A stretch of DNA of 39,953 bases. Origin: Deferrisomatales bacterium. GTDB lineage: Bacteria; Desulfobacterota; Deferrisomatia; Deferrisomatales; Deferrisomataceae. Below the pieces are notes generated by a model, which had not been told where the DNA came from, made no database searches, and saw nothing but the letters and a program-made list of their open reading frames with translations. The DNA lies in contig JAJRUI010000033.1 in NCBI GenBank assembly GCA_024277875.1, positions 1-39,953 on the forward strand. The letters run 5' to 3'. Below, one piece after another: positions 24,273 through 32,699 of this stretch (position 1 is the stretch's first letter; each line of letters opens with the position of its first letter). Both the position numbers and the translations under genes were made by a program.

Positions 24273-25694
24273 ATGTTCTGGCTCGCGGACCGGATCGCCC
24301 GGGGCGACCTGCACGTCCACTTCTCCGGGGTGTGCGGCACGGCCATGGCCGCGGTGGCGGCCGAACTCCACCGCCGGGGCGTCCGGGTCACCGGGTCGGA
24401 CGCGGCCACCTACCCGCCGATGTCCACGTTCCTCGCCGGGGCCGGCGTGCCGGTCGCGGAGGGGTTCGCGGCCGGCAACCTCGAGCCCGCCCCGAACCTG
24501 GTGGTGGTCGGCAACGCCCTGTCCCGGGGCAACCCCGAGGTGGAGGCGGTGCTCGACCGGGGCCTGGCGTACTGTTCCCTGCCCGAGTTGCTGGGGTGGG
24601 CGTTCCTGCCGGGCAAGATCCCCCTGGTGGTCACCGGCACCCATGGCAAGACCACCACCTCGGCCCTGTGCGCGTGGGCCCTGCACCGCGCCGGCCAGGA
24701 CCCGTCGTGGCTCGTGGGCGGGGTGCCCGGGGGCCTGGAGCGCGGGTTCCGGGTGGGAACCGGGCCGGTGTTCGTGCTCGAGGGGGACGAGTACGACACC
24801 GCGTTCTTCGACAAGCGGTCCAAGTTCCTCCACTACCGGCCCCGGGTGCTGGTGCTCAACAACCTGGAGTACGACCACGCGGACATCTTCGACGACCTGG
24901 ACGCCGTGCGCCGGTCGTTCCGCCACCTGCTTCGGGTCGTGCCCGGGTCGGGCCGGGTGGTGGCCAACGCGGACGATCCCGAGGTGGCGGCGCTGGCGCG
25001 GGACGCGCCGTGCCCGGTGGTCACCTACGGCGTCCGGACCCGGGACGCCGACTGGGTGGGCGAACCCGGGCCCGACCGGGTGCGGGTCCGGGGCCCCGGC
25101 GGCCGGCAGGCCGAGGTCCGGCACCCGCTGGTGGGCCGCCACCAGGCGTGGAACGTGCTCGCGGCTGTGGCCGCCCTGGACGCGGTGGGGCTGCCCCTGG
25201 GCGCGGTAGCCGCCGCAGTGGCCTCGTTCCGGGGTGTCCGGCGCCGGGCCGAACTGCGGGGCGAGGCCCGGGGCGTGGCTGTGTACGACGACTTCGCCCA
25301 CCATCCCACCGCGATCCGGGGCACCCTGGAGGGGTTCCGGGACCGGTTCCCGGGCCGGCGGGTGTGGGCCCTGGTGGAGCCCCGGTCCAACACCATGCGC
25401 CGCCGGGTGTTCCAGGACGCCCTGGCCGGCGCGTTCGGCGCGGCCGACCGGGTGTGCGTGCGCCAGGTGCCCGACCCCCACAAGGTGCCCCCGGCCGAGC
25501 GGCTGGACGTCGGCCGGCTCGTCCGGGACCTGCGGGCCCGGGGCGTCCGGGCCGACGCGTTCCCGGACGCGGCCGCGATCGTGGCCCGGGTGGCGGCGGA
25601 CGCGCGGCCCGGGGACGTGGTGGTGGTGCTGTCCAACGGCGGGTTCGAGGGGATCCACGGCCGGCTGCTGGACGCCCTGGGGGGGGCGGGGTGA
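24273..25694 (+). CDS. mpl: UDP-MurNAc:L-Ala-gamma-D-Glu-meso-Dap ligase
   Basis: A 473-residue Mur-ligase-family protein. The N-terminal Rossmann motif reads HFSGVCGTAMAAVAAELHRRG; the P-loop GTHGKTTTSALCAWAL is at about 127-142; LNNLEYDHADIFDDLDAV marks the central domain typical of Mpl; C-terminal motifs include YDDFAHHPTAIRGTL and VEPRSNTMRRRVF. Mpl re-attaches recycled tripeptide to UDP-MurNAc in the cytoplasm, feeding recovered stems back to wall synthesis. It starts 5 nt after the namZ stop and ends overlapping the next gene. Confidence 0.95.
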   Translation: MFWLADRIARGDLHVHFSGVCGTAMAAVAAELHRRGVRVTGSDAATYPPMSTFLAGAGVPVAEGFAAGNLEPAPNLVVVGNALSRGNPEVEAVLDRGLAYCSLPELLGWAFLPGKIPLVVTGTHGKTTTSALCAWALHRAGQDPSWLVGGVPGGLERGFRVGTGPVFVLEGDEYDTAFFDKRSKFLHYRPRVLVLNNLEYDHADIFDDLDAVRRSFRHLLRVVPGSGRVVANADDPEVAALARDAPCPVVTYGVRTRDADWVGEPGPDRVRVRGPGGRQAEVRHPLVGRHQAWNVLAAVAALDAVGLPLGAVAAAVASFRGVRRRAELRGEARGVAVYDDFAHHPTAIRGTLEGFRDRFPGRRVWALVEPRSNTMRRRVFQDALAGAFGAADRVCVRQVPDPHKVPPAERLDVGRLVRDLRARGVRADAFPDAAAIVARVAADARPGDVVVVLSNGGFEGIHGRLLDALGGAG

Positions 25695-27490
25695 CGCGGG
25701 CCGCCGCGGCCGCCCTGTGCCTGCTCGCGGCCGGGTGCGCGGCTGGCCCGCCGGTGCGCACCGCGGCGTGGGTGGTGCGCGACCGGCTCGCCAGCCCCGA
25801 GGGGGTGGCGCGGGCGTGCGCCGCCGCCCGGGACGCAGGCCTCGGCACGGCGGTGCTCCAGGTGCGCGGCCGGGGCGACGCGTACTACCGCAGCGCTCTC
25901 GCGCCCCGGGCCGAGGCCCTGGCCGCTGCGCCGGACGGGTTCGACCCCCTGGCCGCGGCCGTGGACGCGTGCCAGGGGCTCCGGGTGGTCGCCTGGCTCA
26001 ACGTGTACTACCTGTGGGGCGGGGACGAGCCGGCCGTGGACCCGGCCCACCCCGCGTTCGCCCGGCCCGACTGGGTACTCCGGGACCGGGACGGCCGGTC
26101 GGTGGCCGCGTACGGCCCGGTGGACCGGGCCCTGGGCTGGATCGAGGGGATCTATGCAGACCCGGCCTCGGCCGGGTACCGGGACCGGTTCGCCGCGGTC
26201 GCCGCCGAGGTGGTGGCGCGCTACCCGGTGGACGGGGTGCACCTGGACTTCGTGCGCTACCCCGGCCCGGCCTACGGCCACGGCGGCCCCCTGGGCCGGT
26301 GGTTCGAGGACGCGTGGGGGATCGACCCGAGACTGCTTCCCCTCGTGGCCTCAAATCCTGAAAGGTGGCTGCCTGGAGACCTGGCCCCTGCCGACCGGGT
26401 GCTCGCCACCCTGGCCCTGCTGTGGGCCGAGGCCCGGGCGGCCCGGGTCACCGCGCTGGTGGCTGCGGTGCGGGCCGCGGTGGACGATGCGCGGCCCGGG
26501 GTTTCCGTGTCCGCGGCCGTGTTCCCGGACCCGGGCCGGGCGTACCGCACCAAGGGCCAGGACTGGCGCACCTGGGCCGGCCTGGGTCTGGTGGACGAGC
26601 TGTTCCCCATGGCGTACTTCGGCGGCCAGGACAGGGTGGCCCGCCAGCTCCGGACCGCGGCCTCCCTGGTCCGGCCGGTGGCGCCCGGGGTCGCTCTGTG
26701 GGCGGGGCTTGGCGCGTTCATCAAGCCCGTGGACGCGATCCGGGCCGAGGCCCGCGTGGCCCGGGGCCTGGACTACGACGGGGTGTGCCTGTTCGACCTC
26801 GGCACGGTGGCGGACGGGCCGGGCGGCCTGGCCGCGTACGTCCGGGCCGCGTCCGGGCCCCGTTCGGGTCGGGGGCCGGACGCGCCGGCTGTCCGGCCAG
26901 GGCTGCCCCGCACCCGGGGCGGCCGGATCCTGGCGGCCCTGGCCGAACGGGCGTGGCCGGCCGCGTTCCGGCGCGCGCCCGGCAGGGCCCTGGACGACCG
27001 ATGGGCCGAACTGGCCCGGGTCGGACCCGCAGGCCTGGCGCGGGCCGTGGGCGAGGCGCGCACCCGCCCCGTGGCCGTGCCGGCGTGGGTGGCGTTGCGG
27101 GGGGTGTTCCGGTACGTGGACCCGTCCGATCCGCCGGCCCGGCGGGCCGAGCAACTGGCCGCGGCCCGGACGGCCCGGGACCGGGTGCTGGCCGGAGAAC
27201 CGTTCGACGTCGTGGCTGCCGAGACGAGCCAGGGGGGCACGGCCCGGCTGGGCGGGGTGCTGGGACGGCGGTACCTGGTGCCGGGCGCGCCGGGGTTCGA
27301 GGCGCTCCGGACGGCCCGGCCCGGGGAGGTGACCCCGGTGGTGGCCGTGGACAACGGGTACTGGGTGTACCGGGTCGAGGCCCGGGAGGAGGCGACGATG
27401 ACAGCGTTCGACGACGCGCCGTGGCCGGCCCGCCGGGCCGCGGTTCGCGCGGCCCTGGCCGCGCTGGTGGCCGGGCGGGGCGGGGCGTGA
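25691..27490 (+). CDS. GHL10-type glycoside hydrolase fused to a parvulin (PpiC) domain, lipoprotein
   Basis: A 599-residue predicted lipoprotein: signal AALCLLAAGC with lipobox Cys at 16. Residues about 25-400 resemble the glycosyl hydrolase-like GHL10 (DUF187) barrel: a family-like opening (RTAAWVVRDRLASPEGVARA), VVAWLNVYY, YPVDGVHLDFVRYPGPAYG with candidate acidic residues, and LVDELFPMAYF. Residues about 470-570 look like a parvulin rotamase (FRYVDPSDPP, LAGEPFDVVAAETSQ, LGGVLGRRYL, PGEVTPVVAVDNGYWVYRVEA). GHL10 proteins act on peptidoglycan-type glycans. The GTG start overlaps the mpl stop, so the gene is coupled to the salvage operon. The fusion is unusual. Confidence 0.75.
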   Translation: MTRAAAAALCLLAAGCAAGPPVRTAAWVVRDRLASPEGVARACAAARDAGLGTAVLQVRGRGDAYYRSALAPRAEALAAAPDGFDPLAAAVDACQGLRVVAWLNVYYLWGGDEPAVDPAHPAFARPDWVLRDRDGRSVAAYGPVDRALGWIEGIYADPASAGYRDRFAAVAAEVVARYPVDGVHLDFVRYPGPAYGHGGPLGRWFEDAWGIDPRLLPLVASNPERWLPGDLAPADRVLATLALLWAEARAARVTALVAAVRAAVDDARPGVSVSAAVFPDPGRAYRTKGQDWRTWAGLGLVDELFPMAYFGGQDRVARQLRTAASLVRPVAPGVALWAGLGAFIKPVDAIRAEARVARGLDYDGVCLFDLGTVADGPGGLAAYVRAASGPRSGRGPDAPAVRPGLPRTRGGRILAALAERAWPAAFRRAPGRALDDRWAELARVGPAGLARAVGEARTRPVAVPAWVALRGVFRYVDPSDPPARRAEQLAAARTARDRVLAGEPFDVVAAETSQGGTARLGGVLGRRYLVPGAPGFEALRTARPGEVTPVVAVDNGYWVYRVEAREEATMTAFDDAPWPARRAAVRAALAALVAGRGGA

Positions 27491-28407
27491 GCGGCCTGCC
27501 TCCCGCCCGGTTCCCGCCGCCCCTGGCCCCGGGCGACGAGGTGGCCCTGGTGGCGCCGGCCGGCGCGGTGGACCGGGCCGCGGTGGCGCAGGCCGTGGGC
27601 CTGTTGGAGGCCCGGGGGCTCCGGGTGCGGGCGCGGCGCGACCTGACCGCGCGCGTGCGCACCCTGGCCGGCCCGGACGGCCGCCGGGCCGGGGAGCTGG
27701 CCGGCGCCCTCCGGGACCCGGCGGTCCGGGCGGTGTTCTGCGTCCGGGGCGGGTACGGCTCCCAGCGGATCCTCGGCGCGCTGCCTCCGGACCCGGGCGC
27801 CGCGCCCAAGCCGGTGGTGGGGTTCAGCGACAACACGGCCCTGCTCGTGCACCTGCGGGACCGGTGGGGGTGGGCCGTGGTCCACGGAGCCCACCCCGAG
27901 GACCCGGCCGGGCTGGACGCGGCGCTCGGGGTCCTGGGCCTGTTCGGCGAGCCGGCCCGGACCCTGGGCCGGGACCTCCGGTGGTGGAACCCGGGCCAGG
28001 CCGGGTTGGTGATCGCCGAGGTGGCGGGCGGGTGCCTGTCGCTCCTGGCCGCCCTGGCCGGCACGCCCCACGGGTTCCGGGCCCGGGGCCGGATCGTGTT
28101 CGTGGAGGAGGTGGCCGAGCCCGTGTACCGGATCGACCGGATGCTCCACCAACTCGGCGCGTCCGGTGGACTGGACGGCGCCCGTGCCGTGGTGTTCGGC
28201 CGGCTCCCATCGTTTCTGCCCCCTGGCACGGACCCGGAGCCCCTGGAACACCTGGTGGCCGAGTTCGCCCGGTCCGCGCCGTTCCCGGTGCTGTCCGGCC
28301 TGCCAGCTGGCCACACCGACCCGAACCTGCCCGTGCCGTTCGGCCCCCGGGCCGTGCTCGACCCGGGCGCGGGCACCCTGGCGTTCCTGGAAGGGGCGGT
28401 GCGGTGA
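27487..28407 (+). CDS. ldcA: LD-carboxypeptidase (peptidase S66)
   Basis: A 306-residue S66 peptidase. Diagnostic blocks: PGDEVALVAPAGAVD at the N-terminus, VFCVRGGYGSQRIL, VVGFSDNTALLVHL with the nucleophile Ser, IVFVEEVAEPVYRIDRML with the catalytic Glu, and GLPAGHTDPNLPVPFG with the His. It removes the terminal D-Ala from L,D-linked tetrapeptide, producing the tripeptide that Mpl uses. The GTG start overlaps the previous stop (GTGA), and the gene's own stop overlaps nagZ. Confidence 0.92.
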   Translation: MSGLPPARFPPPLAPGDEVALVAPAGAVDRAAVAQAVGLLEARGLRVRARRDLTARVRTLAGPDGRRAGELAGALRDPAVRAVFCVRGGYGSQRILGALPPDPGAAPKPVVGFSDNTALLVHLRDRWGWAVVHGAHPEDPAGLDAALGVLGLFGEPARTLGRDLRWWNPGQAGLVIAEVAGGCLSLLAALAGTPHGFRARGRIVFVEEVAEPVYRIDRMLHQLGASGGLDGARAVVFGRLPSFLPPGTDPEPLEHLVAEFARSAPFPVLSGLPAGHTDPNLPVPFGPRAVLDPGAGTLAFLEGAVR

Positions 28408-29381
28408 GGCCGCGGCCGGGCCGGCTCCTGGTGGTGGGGTACGCGGGCCCCGCGTTCCCCGACCACCTGGCCGGGTTCGCGGCCCGGTGGGGCCTGGGCG
28501 GGGTGATCTGGTTCGCCCGCAACGCGCCCGACCGGGCCACGGCCGCACGGCAGGCCCGCCGCCTCGAGGCCGCCCTGGCCGAGGCAGACCCGGGCTCGCC
28601 CGCGCTGCTCCTGGTGGACCAGGAGGGCGGCCGGGTCGAGCGGATCCGGGACGGGGTGCCCCGGCTGCCCCCGGCCGCCGTCCTCGGCCGGGCCGGGCCG
28701 GCCGAGGTGGCCCGCCGGGTGGCGGCCCAGGCCCGGGCCCTGGCCGCCCTGGGGGTGGACGGCAACCTGGCGCCGGTGTGCGACGTGGTCCAGCCCGGGG
28801 AGAGCGGCGCGATCGGCGACCGGTCGTTCGGGCCTGACCCGGCGCGGGCGGCCTCGTGCGCAGCGGCCCACGTCCGGGCCACCGGGGCAGCGGGGCTGCT
28901 GGCGTGCGCCAAGCACTTTCCCGGCCACGGCGCGGCCGGCCTGGACAGCCACGAGGCCCTGCCCTCGGTGGACAAAATCCTGGACGAACTGGACAGCGTG
29001 GACCTCGTTCCGTTCCGGGCCGCCGTGGCTGCGGGCGTCCCCCTGGTGATGACGGCCCACGTGCGCTACCCCCGGGTCTCGGCGAGCCCGGCCACCCTGT
29101 GCAGCCGGTGGATCGGCGGGGTGCTGCGGGGCCGGCTCGGGTTCGGCGGCGCCGTGATCTCGGACGACCTGGAGATGGCCGCCCTGGGCGGGTTCGGCGA
29201 CCCGGGCGAGGTGGCGGTGCGGGCCGTGCGGGCCGGTTGCGACCTGCTGGTGTACGGCCGGGTGCTCCGGCCGGACCTCGACCTGGAGGCCGTGGCCCGG
29301 GCGCTCCAGCGCGGGGTGCCGGCCGCCCGGCTGGCCGAGGCCGCGGCCCGGGCCGACCGGCTCCGGGAGGCCGTGGGATGA
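28404..29381 (+). CDS. nagZ: Beta-N-acetylhexosaminidase, GH3
   Basis: A 325-residue GH3 enzyme of the NagZ type: LLLVDQEGGRVERI, GVDGNLAPVCDV, AIGDRSFGPDP, the hallmark loop KHFPGHGAAGLDSHEALP (Asp/His dyad), VMTAHVRYP and the nucleophile segment AVISDDLEMAAL. It splits GlcNAc from muropeptides in the cytoplasm. The GTG start overlaps the ldcA stop; the stop overlaps the ATG of the kinase gene. No signal peptide, consistent with a recycling role. Confidence 0.93.
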   Translation: MRPRPGRLLVVGYAGPAFPDHLAGFAARWGLGGVIWFARNAPDRATAARQARRLEAALAEADPGSPALLLVDQEGGRVERIRDGVPRLPPAAVLGRAGPAEVARRVAAQARALAALGVDGNLAPVCDVVQPGESGAIGDRSFGPDPARAASCAAAHVRATGAAGLLACAKHFPGHGAAGLDSHEALPSVDKILDELDSVDLVPFRAAVAAGVPLVMTAHVRYPRVSASPATLCSRWIGGVLRGRLGFGGAVISDDLEMAALGGFGDPGEVAVRAVRAGCDLLVYGRVLRPDLDLEAVARALQRGVPAARLAEAAARADRLREAVG

Positions 29382-30388
29382 TCCCCCGGGCCGAGGAGGT
29401 GGCGCCCCTGGTCCCGGCCGGGGACCGGGTGGCAGCGGTCCTCCCCCTGGCCGGGGACGGCTCCACCCGGTCCTATGCCCGGGTCCGCACCGGCCGGGGC
29501 TCCTACGTGCTCCTCGTCGGGCCCGACCCGGCCGAGAACGCAGCGTTCGTGCGGATCGCCCGGCACCTGGCCGGCCGGGGGGTCCGGGTGCCCCGGGTGT
29601 TCGCCGTGGACCCGGCCCGGGGGTGGATCCTCCTCGAGGACCTGGGGGACCGCAACCTGTACGGCGCGCTGGCCGCCGGGGACCCCGAGGCCCTGTACGG
29701 CCCGGTGGTGGACGTGCTGGCCCGGATGCAGGTGCTGGGCGCGGTCGGGTTCGGGGTGGAGACCGGGTTCGCGCCCGGGCCGTACGACGCCGGGGTGATG
29801 GTGGAAGAGGAGGGCGCGTACTTCGCCGAGGAGTTCGCCGCCGGCCTGCTCGGCCTCCCGGTGCCGGCCGCGTACCGGGCCGATGTGGCGCGCCTGGCGG
29901 CCGAAGGCGCCCGGGCGCCGGGCGGGTACTTCCTGCACCGGGACTTCCAGAGCCGCAACGTGCACCTCACCCCGGACGGGCCGGCCGTGATCGACTTCCA
30001 GGGCGCCCGGCCCGGCCCCCTGGCCTACGACGTGGCCGCCCTGGTCCTGGATCCGTACGCGAACCTGCCCGGGCCGGTGCGCCGGGCACTGAAGGCCCGG
30101 TACCGGAAACGGCTCGCCGGGCTTGGGGTGGACCCGGCCCGGTTCGACGCGGGGTGGTTCGCCGTGGGCGCGTTCCGGCTGCTCCAGGCCCTGGGCGCGT
30201 TCGCCAAGCTGGGGGGGCGGCTGGGCAAACCCGGGTTCCTGGAGCACGCCGCCGCCGGCCTCGACCTGCTGCTCGACCACCTGGGTGGCCGGGGCCGGCG
30301 GTCGTTTCCCGCGATCTGGGACCTGGCGGCGCGGTGCCGGGACCGGTGGGCGCGCCACCCGGCCCGGCCCGGCGCCGGAACCCCTTGA
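29378..30388 (+). CDS. amgK: AmgK-like anomeric amino-sugar kinase (APH fold)
   Basis: A 336-residue APH-fold kinase. N-lobe AVLPLAGDGSTRSYARVR and ILLEDLGDRNLYGAL, catalytic loop FLHRDFQSRNVHL (HxDxxxxN), metal-binding VIDFQGARPGPLAYDVAALVLDPY. These motifs and length match AmgK, which phosphorylates MurNAc and GlcNAc at C1, bypassing de novo sugar synthesis. The partner uridylyltransferase MurU, usually adjacent, is absent from this window. Position after nagZ (ATGA overlap) supports the role over antibiotic resistance. Confidence 0.85.
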   Translation: MIPRAEEVAPLVPAGDRVAAVLPLAGDGSTRSYARVRTGRGSYVLLVGPDPAENAAFVRIARHLAGRGVRVPRVFAVDPARGWILLEDLGDRNLYGALAAGDPEALYGPVVDVLARMQVLGAVGFGVETGFAPGPYDAGVMVEEEGAYFAEEFAAGLLGLPVPAAYRADVARLAAEGARAPGGYFLHRDFQSRNVHLTPDGPAVIDFQGARPGPLAYDVAALVLDPYANLPGPVRRALKARYRKRLAGLGVDPARFDAGWFAVGAFRLLQALGAFAKLGGRLGKPGFLEHAAAGLDLLLDHLGGRGRRSFPAIWDLAARCRDRWARHPARPGAGTP

Positions 30389-30439
30389 CCTGGGCGGCCG
30401 GGTGGCGTACCTAGGGGGCGCGCCCGAAAGGAGGCCCGA

Positions 30440-30628
30440 ATGTGCGAGTCCAACGCGTTCCTGCGCGACGGGGACGAAGAACGGCTGGTGATGGAGGACG
30501 TGAGCTTCGTGGAGCCGGTGGAGGGCGGGTACCGCCTCCGGGGACTGTTCGGCGAGGAGACCGTGGTCCGCGGCCGGCTCGAGGAGATCAACCTCCTCAA
30601 GCACAAGATCCTGTTCACCGGGGAGTGA
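30440..30628 (+). CDS. cooT: CooT-family nickel-binding protein
   Basis: A 62-residue protein, MCESNAFLRDGDEERLVMED, with the family's hallmark Cys2 and small beta-barrel pattern (VEPVEGGYRLRGLFGEETVVRGRLEEINLLKHKILF). CooT binds nickel through Cys2 and serves carbon monoxide dehydrogenase maturation in Rhodospirillum; many homologues occur away from CODH genes, as here. AAAGGAGG precedes the ATG. It sits between the salvage and thiamine operons, and no CODH gene is visible. Confidence 0.8.
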   Translation: MCESNAFLRDGDEERLVMEDVSFVEPVEGGYRLRGLFGEETVVRGRLEEINLLKHKILFTGE

Positions 30629-30669
30629 CCCCGTCCCACCCCCTTCTGCCGAGCCCTCCCGGAACCGCC

Positions 30670-31335
30670 GTGAGCCCCTTGCCGAGCCGCGTCCTGGCCC
30701 TTGCCGACCTCCCGGCCCTGGGCCCCGACCTGGCCGCCCGGGCGGCCGACGCCGCGGCCGGCGGGGTCCGGTGGGTGTGCGTCCGGGCCCGGGGCGCCCC
30801 GGCCCGGGACGTGCAGCGGGCCGCCGCAGCCGTCCTGGCCCGGTGCCCCGGCGTGTTCCTTTCGATCCACGGCCTGCCCGGGGTGGCCCGCCGGCTCGGC
30901 GCGCCCGGGGTGCACCTGCCCGGGGGCGGCGACCCGGCTGCGGCAGCCGGCCTATTCGTGGGGGTGTCGTGCCACGGCCGGGCCGACCTGGAGGCCGCGA
31001 CCCGGGCCGGCGCCGACTACGCGGTCCTCAGCCCGGTGTACGCGCCGTCGTCCAAGCCGCCGTCCGGGCCGCTCCTGGGGCCGGACGGGTTCCGGCGGGT
31101 GGCGGCCGGCGCCGGCCTGCCCGTGCTCGCCCTGGCCGGGATCACCCCCGGCCGGGTGGCTGCGGTGGCCGGCGCGGGCGCGGCCGGGGTGGCTGTGCTG
31201 GGCAGCCTGTTCGGGGCCCGGGACGTGGCCGGCCGCGCCCGGGCGTACCTGGACGCGGCCGCGGCGGCGTGGCCCGTGGGCCCGGGCCCGCACACAACCG
31301 ACAACCCGACGATCATGCGAGAGGGACCACCATGA
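30670..31335 (+). CDS. tenI: ThiE/TenI-family protein, probably thiazole tautomerase TenI
   Basis: A 221-residue TIM-barrel protein of the ThiE/TenI family: VCVRARGAPARDV, GVHLPGG, GVSCHGRADLEAATRAGADYAVLSPVY and LALAGITPGRVAAV. The ThiE segment IINDR, whose Asp binds Mg, is replaced by LSIHGLPG, while the His in SCHGR resembles TenI. This suggests thiazole tautomerase rather than thiamine-phosphate synthase. The next gene supplies synthase activity through its ThiN domain. The stop overlaps the thiDN ATG. The GTG start is inferred. Confidence 0.7.
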   Translation: MSPLPSRVLALADLPALGPDLAARAADAAAGGVRWVCVRARGAPARDVQRAAAAVLARCPGVFLSIHGLPGVARRLGAPGVHLPGGGDPAAAAGLFVGVSCHGRADLEAATRAGADYAVLSPVYAPSSKPPSGPLLGPDGFRRVAAGAGLPVLALAGITPGRVAAVAGAGAAGVAVLGSLFGARDVAGRARAYLDAAAAAWPVGPGPHTTDNPTIMREGPP

Positions 31336-32699
31336 CCACACCGCCGCGCGCGCTCACGATCGCGGGCTCGGACTCCGGGGGCGGGGCCGGCATCCAGGCG
31401 GACCTGCGCACCTTTGCCGTGCTGGGCTGCCACGGCAGTTCGGCCGTGACCGCGGTCACGGTCCAGAACAGCCTGGGGGTCCACGGGATCCACCCGGTGC
31501 CCCCCGAGACCGTGGCCGGCCAGGTCGCGGCCGTCCTGGGCGACATCGGCGCGGACGCGGCCAAGACCGGGATGCTGCTGTCGGCCGGGATTATCGAGGC
31601 CGTGGCCGACGCCCTCGACCGGTACCCGGTGGACCGGCTGGTGGTGGACCCGGTGATGGTGGCCAAGGGGGGCAGCCGGCTGCTGCGGGACGACGCCCGG
31701 GACGCCCTGGTGCGCCACGTCCTGCCCCGGGCGCTGCTGGTCACCCCCAACCTGCCCGAGGCCGAGGTGCTGTGTGGCCGGGAGATCCGCTCCCCGGCCG
31801 ACGCCCGGGACGCGTGCCGCCGCATCCTGGATCTGGGCCCCCGGGCCGTGCTCCTCAAGGGCGGCCACGGCCACGAGGACCCGGTGGTGGACCGGTGGCT
31901 CGCCCGGGACGGAGAGGGCGGCGAACTGCGCGCCCCCCGGCTGGAAACCCCCCACACCCACGGCACGGGCTGCACCCTTTCGGCGGCGGTCACGGCGCTG
32001 CTGGCCCGGGGCGAAGCCCTGGCCCGCGCCGTGGAACGGGCCCACGGCTTCCTGCACCGTGCGCTCCGGGCCGGGTACGCCCTGGGCGCGGGCCACGGCC
32101 CCACCAACCCGTACGCGGCGGCCCGCCTGGCCGGCCGGGACGCCGTGCTCGAGCGCCTGAGGGAGGCGTGGGACCTTCTGGAGGCGGCCAACCCCGCAGG
32201 CCTCGTCCCCGAGGTCCAGTCCAACCTGGCCGAGGCCGTGGACGGCGCCGAGGGGTTCGACGACGTGGCCGCGTTCCCCGGCCGCCTGGTGCGGTGCGAG
32301 GGCCGGATCCGGCGGCTCGACGGCCCCCGGTTCGGCGCGAGCCGTCACATGGCCAAGATCCTTTTGGCATCGGCCCGGCGGGGCAGCCCGTTCCGGGCGG
32401 TGATGAACGTCCGGTACGGCGCGGACGTGCTGGCCGCGTGCCGGGCCACGGGCCTCGTGGTGGAGGGGTTCAGCCGGGCCGGCGAGCCCGACGACGTCAA
32501 GCACACCGAGGGCTCGAGCCTGGAGTGGGGCACCGGCGCGGTGCTCGACCGGTGCGGCACGGCGCCGGACGCGATCTACGACGAGGGAGACATGGGCAAG
32601 GAGCCCATGGTCCGGATCTTTGGAACCGATGCGCCCGAGGTGGCCCGGCGGGTCGTGGCCGTGGCCCGGGCGCTCGAGAGCCGAAAGGACGCGAGATGA
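31332..32699 (+). CDS. thiDN: Bifunctional HMP(-P) kinase / thiamine-phosphate synthase (ThiD-ThiN fusion)
   Basis: A 455-residue fusion. Residues about 1-260 are ThiD (LTIAGSDSGGGAGIQADL, VVDPVMVAKGG, HGTGCTLSAAVTALL), which phosphorylates HMP and HMP-P. Residues about 285-455 are the ThiN domain (VQSNLAEAVDG, GASRHMAKILLASAR, GLVVEGFSRAGEPDDVKHTEG, DEGDMGKEPMVRIFG), a ThiE-unrelated thiamine-phosphate synthase. ThiDN fusions are known in archaea and some bacteria. The ATG overlaps the preceding stop, and the stop overlaps thiC (ATGA), so the three genes are coupled. Confidence 0.92.
   Translation: MTTPPRALTIAGSDSGGGAGIQADLRTFAVLGCHGSSAVTAVTVQNSLGVHGIHPVPPETVAGQVAAVLGDIGADAAKTGMLLSAGIIEAVADALDRYPVDRLVVDPVMVAKGGSRLLRDDARDALVRHVLPRALLVTPNLPEAEVLCGREIRSPADARDACRRILDLGPRAVLLKGGHGHEDPVVDRWLARDGEGGELRAPRLETPHTHGTGCTLSAAVTALLARGEALARAVERAHGFLHRALRAGYALGAGHGPTNPYAAARLAGRDAVLERLREAWDLLEAANPAGLVPEVQSNLAEAVDGAEGFDDVAAFPGRLVRCEGRIRRLDGPRFGASRHMAKILLASARRGSPFRAVMNVRYGADVLAACRATGLVVEGFSRAGEPDDVKHTEGSSLEWGTGAVLDRCGTAPDAIYDEGDMGKEPMVRIFGTDAPEVARRVVAVARALESRKDAR

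Noticed and set aside
29378-30388. Aminoglycoside resistance phosphotransferase
   Set aside because: The fold is shared, but coupling to nagZ and the other salvage genes makes an amino-sugar kinase far more likely.
30389-30670. TPP riboswitch ahead of the thiamine operon
   Set aside because: The CTGAGA and ACCTGAT-type conserved segments are absent, and the space is mostly filled by cooT.
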